Assembly (NCBI RefSeq): GCF_003479405.1
Contig: NZ_QUHB01000009.1
Coordinates: forward strand, 45,790 to 109,789
Origin: Eubacterium sp. AF16-48
Lineage (GTDB): Bacteria; Bacillota; Clostridia; Lachnospirales; Lachnospiraceae
Length of the DNA: 64,000 nt
Reading direction: 5' to 3'
Shown: one piece after another, positions 62,769 through 64,000 of the stretch
How positions within the stretch are numbered: position 1 is the stretch's first letter
Layout of the letters: every line of letters starts with the position of its first letter
The notes under the pieces: generated by a model
Told to the model about the DNA's origin: nothing
Database searches by the model: none
What the model saw: only the letters and a program-made list of their open reading frames with translations
Program-made: the position numbers and the translations under genes

Positions 62769-63353
62769 CTACAGTTTAATTTTTTTTGTTATTTCTTCAT
62801 CATCTTCAGAAAAATATGTAACTTTAACAGTGTTATCATCTAAAAATTCAGCTGATTTTATTGCACTATTAGGTTCTGCCGTGTCACGCATATCCAATTT
62901 GACTTCCTTATAATAATTTGATTTATCAAACATATCCTGAATTATCATCTTTTTGTTTTCAAATCTAATTAATTTATTATTATACTCATCCCATGGAGTA
63001 TAGTAAATTTCAGAAATCTTACTGTTTATAGTGTCAAAATATCTAACCTGATAAACAGAAGAGCCTGCCGAAACTCCAACCCTTACGACCTCATTGTCTA
63101 ATTGTTCTACATTCGGTTCTCTGTATAACCCGGTTTCTTCATATACATTTTTACCTTCAGAATTAAGCAATGTATATTTATAAAGAACCTCCTCATTTTC
63201 TTTATACGTTTCCACTTCTACAAATTTATCTTCACTACCTTTTTCATAAGTTGTATCATTTTCAACTTGTTTGCTGCTACTGATATTTTTTGCTCCATAA
63301 GCAGCTACAATTACAACAACGATACATATAAAACATATTAATGCTTTTTTCAC
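62769..63353 (-). CDS. Membrane-anchored candidate immunity protein for the Rhs toxin
   Basis: 194 residues. One N-terminal helix (ALICFICIVVVIVAAYG) exports a beta-rich domain (VETYKENEEVLYKYTLLNSE; VVRVGVSAGSSVYQVRYFDT; FENKKMIIQDMFDKSNYYKE). Starts GTG 63353 after GGAGG, 20 bases downstream of the Rhs stop and before a terminator, so it forms a two-gene unit with the toxin. The toxin tip looks like a peptidoglycan hydrolase acting outside the membrane; an immunity protein for it should also be outside, as this one is. That pairing is inference; the family is not recognised. Confidence 0.7.
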   Translation of the reverse strand: MKKALICFICIVVVIVAAYGAKNISSSKQVENDTTYEKGSEDKFVEVETYKENEEVLYKYTLLNSEGKNVYEETGLYREPNVEQLDNEVVRVGVSAGSSVYQVRYFDTINSKISEIYYTPWDEYNNKLIRFENKKMIIQDMFDKSNYYKEVKLDMRDTAEPNSAIKSAEFLDDNTVKVTYFSEDDEEITKKIKL

Positions 63354-63373
63354 ATTCTTACCTCCAATCCTAA

Positions 63374-64000
63374 CTATTTATATTTATAAAACCTAAAATT
63401 ATTAGAAGCGATCCCTTTAATTTTAATTTCTTTTAACTTACTAAAATCCCATGATGGCTCACTTCCCCTTGGATTCATCGATTTAGGACTATAATACAAT
63501 AATGCCCCTTTAGTTATATCCTTCTTCTTACCCTTATAAATAGGAATAACTGCTTTTATTAATCTCTCATACCTTTTATTTTTAGGTTTCCTCTTTTTCA
63601 AATAATTCTTTGCTTTTAAATACTGCCTGTCTTTATAGAAATAACTTGAAAACTGATATGGCTGTTTAATAACTTTGGTAACTGTATTATAATTTTTAAA
63701 ATCGTGCGTTTTATCTCTAACTCTATTCATAATAATATGAGCTATAGCCTTCCATGATTTTTTGCCTTCTCCTATTGCCTCTCCTGCAATTACAGCAACA
63801 AATAATTTTTGCACTTTTGTTAATTTATTTTTTTTCTTATTATTCTTATTGTTACTATTACTATCCTTTTCAATTTTTTTAATTGACTCCCATGCTTCTG
63901 CCGGCAAGTATTGCCCACTTTGTATCAAACTGGCTGTATGTCCACTCGGATCCACATAGTTAATTGGATTATTTGCACAATAAGCATATAAATTCCAACA
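63374..64000 (-). CDS. Rhs-family polymorphic toxin, C-terminal part with SleB-like hydrolase tip (cut by window edge)
   Basis: The minus-strand frame is open to the right edge, so the protein begins outside the window. NLYAYCANNPINYVDPSGH at its start is the Rhs repeat-associated core boundary, after which the toxin tip begins. The tip has a short Asn/Lys linker, then a domain like the SleB/hydrolase-2 cell wall hydrolases. VAVIAGEAIGEGKKSWKAIA holds the catalytic-type Glu, followed by HIIMNRVRD, VTKVIKQPYQFSSY, and late GALLYYSPKSM and NNFRFYKYK. SleB-type enzymes cleave peptidoglycan glycan strands, so the effector probably attacks rival cell walls. The ATG inside PSGH (MDPSGH, GTG at 63955) is not a true start. 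The next gene is its candidate immunity protein. Confidence 0.85.
   Translation of the reverse strand, partial: CWNLYAYCANNPINYVDPSGHTASLIQSGQYLPAEAWESIKKIEKDSNSNNKNNKKKNKLTKVQKLFVAVIAGEAIGEGKKSWKAIAHIIMNRVRDKTHDFKNYNTVTKVIKQPYQFSSYFYKDRQYLKAKNYLKKRKPKNKRYERLIKAVIPIYKGKKKDITKGALLYYSPKSMNPRGSEPSWDFSKLKEIKIKGIASNNFRFYKYK

Overview
The window looks like chromosomal DNA of a low-GC, Gram-positive (monoderm) Clostridia, most likely Lachnospiraceae. The evidence is the AT-rich sequence, strong AGGAGG-type ribosome binding sites, a large SRP RNA with an Alu domain, a SAM-I riboswitch on metK, a leucine T-box, and the monoderm gene set rapZ, whiA, Crh-like HPr, hprK and mecA. Genus is not claimed. 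Almost every gene is on the minus strand; pdxK, a sigma-70-like gene and mecA are the exceptions.

Layout. 1-1504: a MocR/PdxR-type regulator (cut by the window edge) divergent from a pyridoxamine kinase. 1631-15199: a minus-strand type I secretion locus. In transcription order it has four tandem paralogous 138-residue proteins, a giant RTX calcium-binding exoprotein now split by a frameshift, an HlyB-type ABC exporter and a short HlyD-type adaptor. 15387-49552: a housekeeping block with metK (SAM-I riboswitch), a leuA fused to an AraC DNA-binding domain (leucine T-box), murA, an M23 peptidase, aroK, a flavin reductase, a sigma-like protein, an Amt-PII fusion, split transketolase, a TPR-ATPase, recR-ybaB-dnaX, SRP RNA, tadA, a GH18 lipoprotein, mecA, an rRNA/tRNA methyltransferase, dnaE, and the crh-like/whiA/rapZ/murB/ROK/hprK/uvrC cluster. 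51700-64000: an accessory region of lipoproteins, small membrane proteins, an Rpn-type nuclease and gene debris. It leads back to the C-terminus of an Rhs protein carrying a SleB-like wall-hydrolase tip, cut by the right edge.

How they may work together. The left locus reads as an RTX exoprotein with its own exporter. The exporter's C39-like domain has lost its catalytic residues, and the adaptor lacks the long helical hairpin that reaches TolC in diderms; both fit one-membrane secretion of a C-terminally signalled substrate. The four small paralogs have the tandem layout expected of immunity genes; that role is inference. The right end is an Rhs toxin with a candidate membrane-anchored immunity gene directly downstream, followed by a graveyard of small surface and membrane genes.

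Start sites were moved from the longest open frame to the codon with a good ribosome binding site for hlyB, hlyD, amt-PII, dnaX, mecA, dnaE, whiA, the Rpn nuclease and several small genes.
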